DNA of 64,000 bases from Eustoma russellianum (Eukaryota > Streptophyta > Magnoliopsida > Gentianales > Gentianaceae), in the NCBI GenBank assembly GCA_036186865.1, contig AP025042.1:34454453-34518452 (forward strand), in the 5' to 3' direction. Positions within the stretch are counted from its first letter, which is position 1, and each line of letters begins with the position of its first letter. This document shows, in pieces, positions 11,372 to 22,845 of the stretch. The position numbers and the translations under genes were made by a program. Below the pieces are notes generated by a model. That model was not told where the DNA came from. It saw nothing but the letters and a program-made list of their open reading frames with translations, and searched no databases.

Positions 11372-12025
11372 GGTTAGAAAATGGATACAAGAACAAGGAG
11401 AATGAGCAAAGTCGATGGTTTGAAGCATGTACAAACACTATCCGAAAGGAATATTTGTCCTTACTAGTTGCTGCAGTGTTGTAGACAAATTTCCTCCTAG
11501 GATACAAGAGCCAACAAGATTTCAAACCTCAACAATACGGAATGAAATCAAATGAACTTTCAAAACAAGAGTGTATTAAGTAGTAAAAAGAACTTTTAAT
11601 GCAAGGACCAACTAGAAAACAAGATGTCCAGAAAAATGTGTTGTAATAGCCTTTTTATATGCTCTTAAACTCAATTCCGACGTTTATGGCCGTTGCATGG
11701 TGATTGGATATATCCCTTGGTGCATAAGTTGCAATTCTAGATGAAAAGTCACTTCTGTTGGCACATCGATCGCATCGATGCGATCGATCGATGTCTCACA
11801 TACGCTTCAGCTTTTTATCCAAACCACTTCGATCGATCTATGTGATCGATCGATCAATGTGATCGATCTATATCCGGCAGAATACTCAACTTCATTTTCA
11901 AGCCACATGGATCGATCCAACTGAGACATGGATCGATTCATGTCATGAGCCAAGCTATTCTTGCTTATTTAAACACCAATCAACCTTCATTCTTCATCTC
12001 ATTGCCTTTACAAACTATCATTACA
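11372..12025 (-). repeat. 3' LTR of the split copia
   Basis: It matches 24939-25665 from 'gttagaaaatggatacaagaa' to 'caaactatcattaca'. It is about 73 bp shorter because the block of CGATCGAT-type repeats differs in copy number. It includes a 24-bp palindrome at 11765-11788. A purine tract (AGTGGGGGATTGAT on the minus strand, about 12026-12039) lies directly upstream in element orientation. Confidence 0.9.
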
Positions 12026-12545
12026 ATCAATCCCCCACTTAGTTTATAAAGCAATTTATGACATTTCATGCATCTAAGAAGTATCTTTCGATTTGAACCT
12101 CTTATTAGTATAATAATTCAAAGTTCTAACGAAATCATGATAGCTAAAATGCCTTGAATCATATTCCTCCATGCTAGAATTGGAAATATTATACACATGA
12201 AACCACACTCTCCCTAGAAGTTCATCTTAAACCGCACTTTATGGCCTTGTGTTTCCCCTACTATTCATGAACATTTGAAGATCATTGCTTGTCGAAGCGG
12301 CACCACTTCCTACGTTCATATACGTGAAGATTAAGATATTCCTCTTAATCCTTCATTAAGAGTGCCTTAACACTCACCCTCCTTTAATACTGACATTCTA
12401 ATTCCTTGAAGATCAATATAGTGCGAGTTGATTCTTTAAAGATCGATCTTAGTGCTTTAATTGTTCACTTTGTGACTTGTTGTTACCTATTGAACCTTTG
12501 ACTAGTGGTATGCTAGAAAAGGTTGGGTTTCCATCACAAATGAAC

Positions 12546-14461
12546 TTATCCCATAAGTCTCAATCCCATCCCTAAAGATGTACTTTGTACCAAGTCTTTT
12601 GAAAGACTATTTGTTAACGGACTCGCTAGATTGTTGCAGCATCTGACGTATGCAATGACTATTACACCATCCGTTATTAATTGTCTTACATAATCATGTC
12701 TAAGGCTTACATGTCTAGATTTTCCGTTATAGATTTTACTATAAGCTCTAAACATCGTTTCTTGGCTATACAATGTAAGGAAATGGTTGGCATCGGTTGT
12801 GGCCACAACTCTATATCCAATAATAAATTTCTCAGCCATTCCACTTCCTTACCTGCTGACCCCAATGCTATGAATTCGGATTTCATTGTAGAATGAATTA
12901 TGCATGTCTGTTTCTTTGAAGCCCAAGAAACAGCACCACCACCCAATGTAAATACCCAATCCGCAGTAGATTTGTTATCACCAACGCTAGTTATCCAACT
13001 AGCATCAGTATAACCTTCCAACACGGCTAGAAAACTATTATAGAACAATCCATAATTCATAGTCCTCTTCAAGTACCCAAGTACTCGCCCGATTGCCTTC
13101 CAATGATCCATACTAGGATTACTAGTATACCTTGATACTTTACGCACCGCAAAGGCAATATCCAGTCAAGTGCAATATGTAGCATATATCAAACTACCAA
13201 TTGCACTAGTATATTCTAGTTGTGATACCGCTCTACCAGTATGTCCAGTCAATTTGTATGAGGCATCAAATGGTGCGTTTGCTTTTTGATCTACAAGTGA
13301 TTGAATTTATTCAACACTTTGTTTATGTAATGAGATTGACAAAGAGCAAAACCCTCATTATGTTTGGACACTTTTATCCCTAAGATAGTATCTACCTCGC
13401 CCAAACCTTTCATTTGGAATTGTGAAGTTAAATACTTCTTAGTTTCATTTATTCCTTCCATATTAATACCAATAATTGGCATGTCATCCACGTACAAACA
13501 AATAATGACGCTATATTTGTTTGTAAACTTGGAATATATACATTTATCAGCACTATTATACCGGGAACCATTCTTCAAAATGGTAGTGTCAAACTTTTCA
13601 TGCCACTATTTCGGTGCTCGTTTCGATCCATACAATCTTACCGATTTGCACACTTTGTGCTCATTTTCCGGAAGAACAAAAGCTTCCGATTGTTCCATAT
13701 AGACTTCCTCGTCTAAATCACCATTGAGAAATGTACTCTTAACATCCATCTGATGAATAAAAAAGTTATTTATGGATGCTAATGCTATCAACTCTTTAAT
13801 GGATGTTATTCTCGCAATCAGAGCATAAGTGTCAAAATAGTCTATCCTTTCTCATTGTCTAAAACCTTTGTCTACCAATCTAAGCCTTGAAAGTTTGAAT
13901 TGAACCATCTGTATTGTATTTTATTCTAAATACCCATTTACATCCAATCTCTTTGGAACTCGAAGGCAAATCAATGAGTATCCACGTATTGTTAGACAAT
14001 AACGAGTTCATCTCATCATCTATTGCTTCCTTCCAAAATGATGCATCTCTCGATTGCATCCCTCCTTATAGGATTTAAGATCATCTTCTACACTTAGTAC
14101 AATAGGTATTTGATTAAATACCTTTGTCCTATTATCTTCAACTAAGAAAGTAATAGATTGTGAAGAAATGAAATCCGGATGTAAATGCTTTTCCTTTCTA
14201 ACCTGTTGACTTCTCCTAACCTCAGTTGGAGAACTTTGATTTTGATCAACACTAGAAGGACCAATGGAAAAATCTCCAACAATGGGTTCATTCAAATTTT
14301 CACTTGTTCAATTTTGATTTGAATATGTTCTTAAGATTTTATTCTCAAGAAATTCAACATCCCTAGATTCAACAACCATATTAGATTCTATGTCTAGAAT
14401 CCTATATGCTTTAGAGTTTTCAGCATATCCAATAAAGACACCTTTAAGAGCTCTTGACCCT
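12546..14461 (-). pseudogene. Copia integrase tail, reverse transcriptase and RNase H
   Basis: On the minus strand, 14461 downwards continues the integrase C-terminal region (GVFIGYAENSKAYRILD), a linker (14295-14020), reverse transcriptase (QMDVKSTFLNGDLDEEVYMEQ at about 13745-13690; catalytic YVDD at about 13490) and RNase H (YTDASW at about 13015, GGGAVSWASKKQ at about 12940-12905). Frameshifts break the frame between 13800 and 13550 and between 13290 and 13150. The catalytic YVDD is intact, but the continuous polyprotein is not. The reading joins in frame to the integrase at 22846 once the nested element and one ACCCT copy are disregarded. Confidence 0.85.
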
Positions 14462-17400
14462 TGTAGAGAAAAAGGGTTTGAGTGATTTTCAAATACATGA
14501 TTTAAATGTGCACAAAAACAAACATAGCATAAACGTGCATGATATATATACATGTATGCATGATATCTTGCCATTACTTGTCTTATTTAGCTCATATATA
14601 ATGTTTCTGTACTAACGAGCCATGAAGCATTAAAGCTTACATCATATGACAAACATTTGTTGTGTTTACACTATTTTCAGGTGCCACCATTAATGAACTA
14701 AACTAGTTCATTAAGTGAAGTACTTAGTTTAATAAACTAAGTAGTTCATTAAAGGAAGCCACATTTGGAAAAGGCACAAAGGCAACAAGGCTAAGGAAGG
14801 AAAGTTTTCTCCTCCTCCCCATCTTAATTATACACGCAATATACATATATATTACACCTATTTTCAGATTTTTTTTAAAAGGCACATACACATGTATTCC
14901 AACGTACTACCGACACGTTATATATTTTACGTACGTACATTAACGTCACACCACTATACTTAACTCATATTTATGAGTATATTCAGGTCTTATATCATAT
15001 GATATAAGATATGGTGATGACAAATTAAATACGACACGATAAAAGGTTCTAAACCGAAATTTGTCGTATCGGGCGAATACCGAAACTTCGCCAACGTGTC
15101 ACGTACTTGCCATAAATAAATGGCCAGCCCCTATAATTCAAAAAGTGATGAAAATTTCGTGCACTACATGTAATATTCAGCCAAAAATACTTTCCATGTT
15201 GGCACACACAAATCATCCCACATTAAGGCCAAAATGTGAAGATTCCAAGTTTAATTTTGTCACATGTTAATGATACAACTTTGGACCAGCCAAGTACTGA
15301 GATTTAAAGTATATATTATATATATTATGTATAACATAATATATATAACATGTGCAAAAGTTGGAATTTAAATTAGAGAAAAATCGGATAATCGATAAAT
15401 ATCGAAAATTCGGTTTTCTACGCACACAACACATGGAACGTTTTTGGTACATCATGTGACACGTATCTAGACACTTTTTACATATGATATACATCTTAAA
15501 GTGTTCTAGAAAATTAAATTAAGGGATGATTGGAATATAACATGTGTATATTATTAAATGTGTATTATTTTACAAAGTTAGCAAAAATAAATTTCAGCAC
15601 ATGCACATACACATTCCAACGCCACCTACAGCTGATTTGGAGCATATGTGGAGCTTTGTTGGCATCTTGATTGGTCAAGGATCAATCATGCAATGTTGGT
15701 GAATTGAAGAGAAAAGCTACAAATGGTAAGAATTCAAAATATATCTCTCTTATGTCACATGCTGAAAATTTCAGCATACTACACACAAGATGGCCGAAAT
15801 TTTGCTCTTCAATGTGACATATTTTGTCATCTTTTATTATGTGATTGATTAGAAGAAGAAATGGAAAGGTTTTGAATATTATTTAAATAAATAAATGGTG
15901 ATATTTTGTATATCACACATGTTGAAAACTTTTCAGCATGTGTACAACTTTGTGGCCGAATTTGAGAGCCAAAATGTGTCCAAGTTCATTTCTTAGTTGG
16001 TATCAATACTTACCATAACTTGGTGATTCAATTTTTTAAAAAAAAATCAAGGTAAATTGGGTATTATCTTGAAAGAAAAGGAATGGTGCACATGCTGAAA
16101 ATTCAGCATGGCAATGAGACTAGTTGGCCGATTTTTTCATTAAGATTGGAAGGATTTTTATCTTGCAATTTATGTGACATATCTTATGAGTTATGGAAGT
16201 TATTTTGTGATGATTTTTGGCACATGCTTAAGTGTATTTTCAGATTTTTTTTCCAAGTCATCATGATGACAACGTTGAACCAATAAGGAGGTGCCAAGTA
16301 AGTGAAGACTAAATGATCATCCAATAAGAAGGTGCCAAGTAAGCAAGGCCTTGTCACAATGATGTCTTACACTCTCTCAAGGACTTAAAAGATAATTTTC
16401 AAGAGGGGAGACACTCTAAGGGGGACGGCTGGACATGTTAAAAAGAAAGAGAAGAGAGCAAACAAAACAAGGCCAAGCACTGCAAAATCAAAGTGATCAA
16501 AAAGCCTAGTTCTTCTTCTTCTACATTCTCTCTTTCTTTCTTTCTTCTTGTAAGCCTATTTTATTCATATTCTTTCAATCTTGAATAGGCTTGATATAAA
16601 CCACCATTCATTATACATCTTTGTAAAAGATTGATCAAGGTGTGATCAATCTTCATTCTTGCGAGGTGATGGTGTTCGTGCAAATTGTATTAACCGTACA
16701 AGGTTTGTAAAGGGTTGGAGTTAGGTGTAACTCTATCAACCCTGCGGTAAGGTGTACTGCGTGTGTGTGATTAGTGTGAACCAAGGAAGGTGTTCCTTGA
16801 AGACTGGAGTAGGTTGTTTATAACCGAACCAGTATAAAATTCTTGGTGCCATTTACTTTCTGCATTTACTTTTCAGTTACTGCACTGATTATCCTTCTTG
16901 TTCGCATTCAAAAAAATAGTTAACGAATTTCAAAAATCACAAAAATTTCCAGAAATATACTCACACGTTCTAGGGTTAATTTGGCATAAGTTTCAACCCT
17001 TTTGGATAAGTATAAGTCAATCAAACATGAAAAGTTCTGAGACTAGTGCAGTCTGATTTTCAGACTTACAAAGGTTGAGACTTTGATTGTAGTTGACCTA
17101 CTTCCTAAAAGAATTTTGCAAAACTGTTTCAACTCACTTAAATATAGTATATAAGGAGTTAGTGGTCAAATTTTCAGAGCATTTGGACTTTCACACAAAT
17201 AGGAATAAATTTTTCAAAACCGACTACCGTTTCTGGCTGATTCGCACAATCTGATTACCAACGGTTTTTGAAGGGGTTAAAGGTTGAATTTTAATTTGAA
17301 ATTTTTGGGGGACCCTCATAACATCTGAGGCTAAGTTCTCTAAACATTTCAGAATTTTTGGAGACCTCTAACCTGGTTTTAAAAACGTTTTAAAACAGGT

Positions 17401-17520
17401 CCTGAAAACAGAATCTGTTTTCAGAAGTTGAATTGTTCAAGTTTAAAAAAATTTTAAAAACCACACTTTCCGCATCACCTATTCAACCCCCCCTTATAGT
17501 GGTGCCTTGCAGATCCTACA
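14462..17520 (+). repeat. 5' LTR of the complete gag-only element
   Basis: It is 3059 bp, from TGTAGAG to CCTACA. It contains a complex palindromic block (about 14692-14755), a perfect 22-bp palindrome (14988-15009), several CATGCTGAAA..TTTCAGCATG stem-loops (around 15757, 15919 and 16088) and a pyrimidine-rich stretch near 16510-16555. The promoter is presumed to lie within it, but I could not place the transcription start. Confidence 0.92.
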
Positions 17521-17533
17521 ATTGGTATCAGGG
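17521..17533 (+). promoter_or_regulatory. Primer-binding site, initiator Met-tRNA type
   Basis: TTGGTATCAG immediately follows the LTR end. It keeps the first nine bases of the usual TGGTATCAGAGC and then diverges (GGGGCA), so priming may be weaker than in autonomous copia elements. Confidence 0.8.
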
Positions 17534-17574
17534 GGCAGGAACACTCATTTCAAAGAATCCAACGATTCCGTGAG

Positions 17575-19539
17575 ATGGCAACCACAACCGTGCAAGAAGG
17601 AATGTCAACTGTAAGGTCTCCTCTTTTCGACAGTGAGTCTTTTATTCAATAGAAATGAAGAATGAAACTTTTTCTTATGGCTATTGATATTGATCTATGG
17701 TCCATCATAGAAGACGATCCATTTGTTCCTACTAAGACGTCAATTATTGATGGTGTCACACTAGAGGTTACAAAAACGAAACAAGAATACACCAGTGATG
17801 ACAAAAAGAAGTTGAGTATGAATGCTAAAGCCATGCAACTACTATTAAACGGCCTAAGTAAAAGTGAGGCTAGTTACGTGTCTAATTGCTCTAGTGCTCA
17901 AGAGATGTGGCATATTCTTGAAATGAAACATGAAGGGACTAGCCAAGTAAAGGAGTCCAAAATCAATATGCTTATGTCCACACTTGAGTCCTTTAAATTA
18001 TTGCCAAATGAGTCTATTGTTGAGATGGATTTACGATTGACTAACATTTACAATTCTCTTGAGTCTCTTGGCAAAGCCTTCACTATGCAGGAAAAGGTAC
18101 AAAAGGTCTTGCGAAGCCTTCCATCCGAATGGGATCCTAAAGTAACGGCCATAGAAGAAAGTAAAGAGACCAAATCGATTAAAATGGAAGAACTAATCGG
18201 ATCACTTAAGGTATATGAAAACAAACTTTCTTTAAGACATTCTAAGTCCATTTCTAATAATGACAGGGCTATAGCATTTAAATCAAATGAATACGTCGTA
18301 GATGATAGTGACACAGATTCCGATGATGAGGACTTAATCACAATGGCTAAAAGATTAAGAAAAATATTGAGAAAATCGATTAAACATAAGTCTACCTCAT
18401 CTAAGGATCATAAAAATAAAAATAAGGAAATAAAGTGCTATGAATGCGGCAAACTTGGACATTTATCATATGACTGCCCTAATAAAGAAAAACAAACAAA
18501 CAAATACCCTGACAAGGATCGGAACAAGAATAGACTCGTCTCAGAACCTAAGCAAAGGAGAAGAGCATTCAAAGCCTCCACTTGGAGTGACACATCCGAC
18601 TTTGAGACTGATGATACGGAAGAACACAAGGCACAAGTATGCTTTACATCTACAGCATCAAATGAGGTATCTTCTGACTCTGATTCCGATTCTGAATGTT
18701 CATATGATGATTTATTTAGTCAATATTTAGAATTGCATAAGTTTTCAAAGACTCTTGCAAAAGAAAAGAAGCAATTAATTGAAGACAAGAAATTGTTAGA
18801 ATCTTCTAACAAAGATCTTGTGTCTCAATTAAACGATTCAAAAGAAGAGTCGTCATGCATTATAAATTCATTAAAATCTGAAATTTCATCATTGTCATCA
18901 GAGAACATTGAATTGAAATCCGAGATTTCAAACTTGAAATCAAGGAATGTGCATGTAGAGAAAAAGGTGAAACAATTTGATACGGGATCCAACATGCTAG
19001 ATCGCATTATTTTATCACAAAAACATGACAGTGATAAAACTGGATTAGGATACAGTGAGACAAACGAAGCATCATCTAAACCATCCAAGTTTGTTTTGTC
19101 TAAGAAAGTAGACACATCAAAGGCATACGCTACGCCTAAAATAAAGCAAAAACCTCCTCTTCCCACATCTCGTCATATCTCTTTTTCATCTCATACGAAG
19201 TATAATTATGTGCCATATAAATATGAGAAGAAGACTAGTACACCATTTATCTCATCTCATCGTGCTTCTTATCATACAAAGAGAAATCACATGCCATATA
19301 GAAAGCCACTGATGCATATGCGACATTCATATCATAAAAATACATCTAGATCACTCCCCGTGCATGCAAACCAAAAACGAAAACCATACTATATGCATGA
19401 TGGGATTCTTGGCCAAAGGCCAAATGCATTTGCCCCCAACGGATACTATGTTGCATTTTCATCGTCTTTCTCACCTTTTGGAAGACCTAGAAAGGTCACC
19501 CAAATTTGGGTACCAAAAGGGACATTTTCAAAGGGTTGA
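17575..19539 (+). CDS. SIRE-like Gag; N-terminus broken, long downstream reading intact (17662-19539)
   Basis: Translation from the ATG at 17662 gives 625 residues. A Gag/UBN2-type region (about 40-190: AQEMWHILEMKHEGTSQV.., EKVQKVLRSLPSEWDPKV, KMEELIGSLKVYE) is followed by an acidic stretch, a CCHC knuckle (CYECGKLGHLSYDC, about 261-274), a Ser/Asp-rich region, a coiled coil (about 360-440) and a basic tail ending GRPRKVTQIWVPKGTFSKG. The likely original start is the in-frame ATG at 17575 (MATTTVQEGMSTV). Two in-frame stops, TAG 17650-17652 and TGA 17656-17658, lie where the family has a conserved Trp-containing segment. Any product would therefore begin at an internal ATG and lack about 29 residues. 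The ending resembles the gag-pol junction of SIRE elements, but pol is absent. Confidence 0.85.
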
Positions 19540-19792
19540 ATAAATAACCCTTACGAACGCACATATATGAAATACATGATTTTTTCTTCTTTACAGGCAT
19601 CTTTTGATTTGCTTTCCAAAATAAAGGGGGAGAGAAAACATGATTTAAGGGGGAGAGAGATACTGATTGCATAAATCAAGGGGAGCGGATTCGAATTTTG
19701 AATTTATGCATAATTGAAGGGGGAGCGATTGGATTTAAATCATGTGCATAAGTTATTTTGAAAATCATCAAAAGGGGGAGATTGTAGAGAAA
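19540..19792 (+). other. 3' spacer and polypurine tract
   Basis: Non-coding sequence with repeated 'gggggagaga' purine blocks (about 19625-19665, 19680, 19720). It ends in AAAAGGGGGAGAT at about 19780-19792, directly before the 3' LTR. The last block is the expected polypurine tract. The earlier purine blocks could act as extra priming sites. Confidence 0.85.
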
Positions 19793-22700
19793 AGGGGGTT
19801 TGAGTGATTTTCAAATACATAATTTAAATGTGCACAAAAACAAACATAGCATAAATGTGCATGATATATATACATGTATGCATGATATCTTGCCATTACT
19901 TGCCTTATTTAGCTTATATATTATGTTGTCATACTAACGAGTCATGAAGCATTTAAGCTTACATCATATGGCAAACATTTGTTATGTTTACACTATTTTC
20001 AGGTGCCACCATTAATGAACTAAACTAGTTCATTAAGTGAAGTACTTAGTTTAATAAACTAAGTAGTTCATTAAAGGAAGCCACATTTGGAAAAGGCACA
20101 AAGGCAACAAGGCTAAGGAAGGAAAGTTTTCTCCTCCTCCCCATCTTAATTATACACGCAATATACATATATATTACACCTATTTTCAGATTTTTTTAAA
20201 AAGGCACATACACATGTATTCTAACGTACCACCGACACGTTATATATTTTACGTACGTACGTTAACGTCACACCACTATACTTAACTCATATTTATGAGC
20301 ATATTCAGGTCTTATATCATATGATATAAGATATGGTGATGACAAATTAAATACGACACGATAAAAGGTTCTAAACCGAAATTTGTCGTATCGGGCGAAT
20401 ACCGAAACTTCGCAAACGTGTCACGTACTTGCCATAAATAAATGGCCAGCCCCTATACTTCAAAAAGTGATGAAAATTTCGTGCACTACATGTAATATTC
20501 AGCCAAAAATACTTTCCATGTTGGCACACACAAATCATCCCACATTAAGGCCAAAATGTGAAGATTCCAAGTTTAATTTTGTCACATGTTAATGATACAA
20601 CTTTGGACCAGCCAAGTACTGAGATTTAAAGTATATATTATATATATTATGTAGAACATAATATATATAACATGTGCAAAAGTTGGAATTTAAATTAGAG
20701 AAAAATCGGGTAATCGATAAATATCGAAAATTCGGTTTTCTACGCACACAACACATGGAACGTTTTTGGTACATCATGTTAAACGTATCTAGACACTTTT
20801 TACATATGATATACATCTTAAAGTGTTCTAGAAAATTAAATTAAGGGCTGATTGGAATATAACATGTGTATATTATTAAATGTGCATTATTTTACAAAGT
20901 TAGCAAAAATAAATTTCAGCACATGCACATACACATTCCAACGCCACCTACAGCTGATTTGGAGCATATGTGGAGCTTTGTTGGCATCTTGATTGGTCAA
21001 GGATCAATCATACAATGTTGGTGAATTGAAGAGAAAAGCTACAAATGGTAAGAATTCAAAATATATCTCTCTTATGCCGCATGCTGAAAATTTCAGCATA
21101 CTACACACAAGCTGGCCGAAATTTTGCTCTTCAATGTGACATATTTTGTCATCTTTTATTATGTGATTGATTAGAAGAAGAAATGGAAAGGTTTTGAATA
21201 TTATTTAAATAAATAAATGGTGATATTTTGTATATCACACATGTTGAAAACGTTTCAGCATGTGTACAACTTTGTGGCCGAATTTGAGAGCCAAAATGTG
21301 TCTAAGTTCATTTCTTAGTTGGTATCAATACTTACCATAACTTGGTGATTCAATTTTTTTTTAAAAAAATCAAGGTAAATTGGGTATTATCTTGAAAGAA
21401 AAGGAATGGTGCACATGCTGAAAATTCAGCATGGCAATGAGACTAGTTGGCCGATTTTTTCATTAAGATTGGAAGGATTTTTATCTTGCAATTTATGTGA
21501 CATATCTTATGAGTTATGGAAGTTATTTTGTGATGATTTTTGGCACATGCTTAAGTGTATTCTCAGATTTTTTTCCAAGTCATCATGATGACAACGTTGA
21601 ACCAATAAGGAGGTGCCAAGTAAGCGAAGACTAAATGATCATCCAATAAGAAGGTGCCAAGTAAGCAAGGCCTTGTCACAATGATGTCTTACACTCTCTC
21701 AAGGACTTAAAAGATAATTTTCAAGAGGAGAGACACTCTAAGGGGGATGGCTGGACATGTTAAAAAGAAAGAGAAGAGAGCAAACAAAACAAGGCCAAGC
21801 ATTGCAAAATCAAAGTGATCAAAAAGCCTAGTTCTTCTTCTTCTACATTCTCTCTTTCTTTCTTTCTTCTTGTAAGCCTATTGTATTCATATTCTTTCAA
21901 TCTTGAATAGGCTTGATATAAACCACCATTCATTATACATCTTTGTAAAAGATTGATCAAGGTGTGATCAATCTTCATTCTTGCGAGGTGGTGGTGTTCG
22001 TGCAAATTGTATTAACCGTACAAGGTTTGTAAAGGGTTGGAGTTAGGTGTAACTCTATCAACCCTGCGGTAAGGTGTACTGCGTGTGTGTGATTAGTGTG
22101 AACCAAGGAAGGTGTTCCTTGAAGACTGGAGTAGGTTGTTTATAACCGAACCAGTATAAAATTCTTGGTGCCATTTACTTTCTGCATTTGTTTTTCAGTT
22201 ACTGCACTGATTATCCTTCTTGTTCGCATTCGAAAAAATAGTTAATGAATTTCAAAAATCACAAAAATTTCCAGAAATATACTCACACATTCTAGGGTTA
22301 ATTTGGCACACGTTTCAACCCTTTTGGATAAGTATAAGTCAATCAAACATCAAAAGTTCTGAGACTAGTGCAGTCTGATTTTCAGACTTGCAAAGGTTGA
22401 GACTTTGATTTTAGTTGACCTACTACCAAAAGAATTTTGCAAAACTGTTTCAACCCACTTAAATATAGTATATAAGGAGTTAATGGTCAAAGTTTTAGAG
22501 CATTTGGACGTTCACACAAATAGAAATAAATTTTTCAAAACCGACTACCGTTTCTGGCAGATTCGTACAATCTGATTACCAATGGTTTTTGAAGGGGTTA
22601 AAGGTTGAATTTTAATTTGAAATTTTTAGGGGACCCTCATAACATCGGAGGCTAAGTTCTCTCAAAATTTCAGAATTTTTGGAGACCTCTAACCTGGTTT

Positions 22701-22840
22701 TAAAAACGTTTTAAAACAGGTCCTGAAAACAGAATCTGTTTTCAGAAGTTGAATTGTTCAAGTTTAAAGAAATTTTAAAAACCACACTTTCCGCACCACC
22801 TATTCACCCCCCCTTCTAGTGGTTCCTTGCAGATCCTACA
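19793..22840 (+). repeat. 3' LTR of the complete gag-only element
   Basis: It is 3048 bp and colinear with 14462-17520, with only scattered substitutions and small indels. It is followed by the second ACCCT copy and then integrase sequence of the host copia. Confidence 0.92.
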
Positions 22841-22845
22841 ACCCT

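Larger units (their letters stand above)
14462..22840 (+). mobile_element. Complete gag-only LTR retrotransposon (SIRE-like TR-GAG element)
   Basis: Two nearly identical LTRs of about 3.05 kb (14462-17520 and 19793-22840), TG..CA ends, a Met-tRNA primer site, one gag reading and a polypurine tract make a structurally complete 8.4-kb element. A perfect 5-bp duplication ACCCT flanks it (14457-14461 and 22841-22845). There is no protease, integrase, reverse transcriptase or RNase H. Elements of this design are known as terminal-repeat retrotransposons with GAG domain and are thought to move using enzymes from an autonomous relative. The gag resembles that of SIRE-lineage copia. The high similarity of its LTRs indicates that it inserted recently compared with its neighbours. 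Confidence 0.93.

Noticed and set aside
11223..11525. 100-codon minus-strand frame at the left border of the split copia
   Set aside because: It runs from the LTR into flanking DNA across an insertion border and matches nothing I know.
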